Assembly (NCBI GenBank): GCA_964510205.1
Contig: CAZEBW010000132.1
Coordinates: 1-6,173, forward strand
From: CAZEBW01 sp964510205
GTDB taxonomy: Bacteria; Chloroflexota; Anaerolineae; VGOG01
Reading direction: 5' to 3'
DNA length: 6,173 bases
Numbering within the stretch: the first letter of the stretch is position 1; each line of letters opens with the position of its first letter. Of the stretch, positions 5,350-6,173 are shown piece by piece. A program made the translations under genes and the position numbers. The notes under the pieces are model-generated. The model saw only the letters and a program-made list of their open reading frames with translations. It did not search any database and was not told where the DNA came from.

Positions 5350-6173
5350 ATGAGCAAGTCCTCCCGCCTGCCCGGATTCTACAAACTCAGCCTGGAAGAT
5401 CGGGCGGCCGCTGTGGCAGAGTGGGCCGAATTGACGGCCAGCGAAAAACGCGTCTTGAGCGGTGAGGGCCTGAGCAGCGCCCAGGCCGACCAGATGATCG
5501 AAAACGTGGTGGCCACCCACGCCCTGCCCCTGGGCATCGCCGTCAACTTCCTCATCAATGGCCGGGACTATCTCATCCCCATGGCCATCGAGGAGCCGTC
5601 GGTGGTGGCCGGCGCCAGCTTCGCCGCGCGGTTGGCGCGAGAGAGCGGCGGATTCACCGCCAGCAGCGACGAGCCGCTGATGATCGGCCAGATACAGGTG
5701 CTGGACGTGGCCGATGCCCAAGCCGCCCGCTCCCAGCTCCTGGCCCAGAAAAGCCGCCTGCTCCAGTTGGCCGACCAGACCGATCCCCTGCTCGTCAGCC
5801 TGGGCGGTGGGGCGCGCGACCTGGTGGTTCGCATCGTTGAGGACAGCCTCGTTGGCCCCATGTTAGTCGTTCACCTGCTGTTCGACTGCCGCGACGCCAT
5901 GGGGGCCAACACGGTGAACACCGCCTGCGAGGCCCTGGCTCCGGAGGTGGAAGCCATCAGCGGCGGACGGGTGGTGCTGCGCATCCTCTCCAACCTCGCC
6001 GACCGTCGGCTGGCGCGAGCCGAATGCACGATTCCAGCCCAGGCGCTGGCCTTCGAACCGTTCGACGGCCAAACGGTGGCCAAGCGCATCGTCGAGGCCT
6101 ACGCCCTGGCCGCCCTCGACCCCTACCGCGCCGCCACCCACAACAAGGGCATCATGAACGGCATTGACGCTGT
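5350..6173 (+). CDS. mvaA: Class II (degradative-type) HMG-CoA reductase, 3' end outside window
   Basis: The frame is open from the ATG at 5350 to the window edge (274 full codons), so the C-terminal part is missing. The product matches class II 3-hydroxy-3-methylglutaryl-CoA reductase, which interconverts HMG-CoA and mevalonate with NAD(P)H. Visible family segments are SRLPGFYKL near the start, E51-NVVATHALPLG, INGRDYLIP, E81-E82-PSVVA (E82 equals catalytic Glu83 of the Pseudomonas mevalonii enzyme), SLGGGARD, RDAMGANTVNT, RILSNLADRRLARA, and DPYRAATHNKGIMNGID with K266 equal to catalytic Lys267. The catalytic Asp283 and His381 equivalents lie beyond the edge. There is no membrane segment, as expected for class II. 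AAAGGA four bases upstream of the ATG is a moderate SD. It probably supplies mevalonate for isoprenoids; a catabolic role is possible and cannot be decided here. Typical enzymes have about 430 residues, so about one third is missing. Confidence 0.95.
   Translation, partial: MSKSSRLPGFYKLSLEDRAAAVAEWAELTASEKRVLSGEGLSSAQADQMIENVVATHALPLGIAVNFLINGRDYLIPMAIEEPSVVAGASFAARLARESGGFTASSDEPLMIGQIQVLDVADAQAARSQLLAQKSRLLQLADQTDPLLVSLGGGARDLVVRIVEDSLVGPMLVVHLLFDCRDAMGANTVNTACEALAPEVEAISGGRVVLRILSNLADRRLARAECTIPAQALAFEPFDGQTVAKRIVEAYALAALDPYRAATHNKGIMNGIDA

Noticed and set aside
5256..5465. Small plus-strand frame across the terminator and HMG-CoA reductase start
   Set aside because: It runs through the terminator hairpin and overlaps the real gene in another frame, with no SD.

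Overview
The window is GC-rich bacterial DNA and most likely comes from a member of the Chloroflexota (Anaerolineae-like). This is inferred from protein style: a secreted protein with a NEW3-like domain, a fibronectin III domain and Cys-containing Ig-like repeats, joined by a YYFPFLAK segment that recalls the YLPLVLK-type motif common in secreted proteins of this phylum; a Pro/Thr-rich stalk ending in LPVTG; and a class II HMG-CoA reductase. No marker gene is present to prove it. TGA is used as a normal stop in several genes.

Left half, minus strand (2652 down to 55): a good sigma-70-type promoter (TTGCCA-17-TATACT) drives three closely spaced genes. The first (2570-2079) encodes a signal peptide, a long PTDTP/PTETP stalk and an LPVTG sortase signal, but has an in-frame TGA at codon 29. 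The second (2033-762) is a secreted multidomain adhesion-like protein. The third (750-55) is an LpxH-like (COG2908-type) metallophosphoesterase, joined to the second by a TAGTG overlap.

Right half, plus strand: a divergent promoter (TTGCGC-17-TATAAT) starts a two-gene unit made of a lipoprotein with two tandem ~85-residue repeats (2746-3402) and a 12-TM MFS transporter (3409-4662) only six bases later. A second strong promoter (TTGACT-16-TATAAT), whose -10 box includes the transporter's stop codon, precedes peptide deformylase (4699-5220). A perfect intrinsic terminator (5301-5322) follows. Then comes a class II HMG-CoA reductase (from 5350), which runs off the right edge before its stop.

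The left operon and the lipoprotein/transporter pair look like envelope or surface functions arranged around one divergent promoter region. def and the HMG-CoA reductase are housekeeping or isoprenoid genes on separate transcripts. I found no RNA gene, CRISPR array, insertion sequence or phage gene. The main points of interest are the interrupted LPVTG gene, the duplicated lipoprotein next to a transporter, and the terminator squeezed between a promoter-like motif and the HMG-CoA reductase start.
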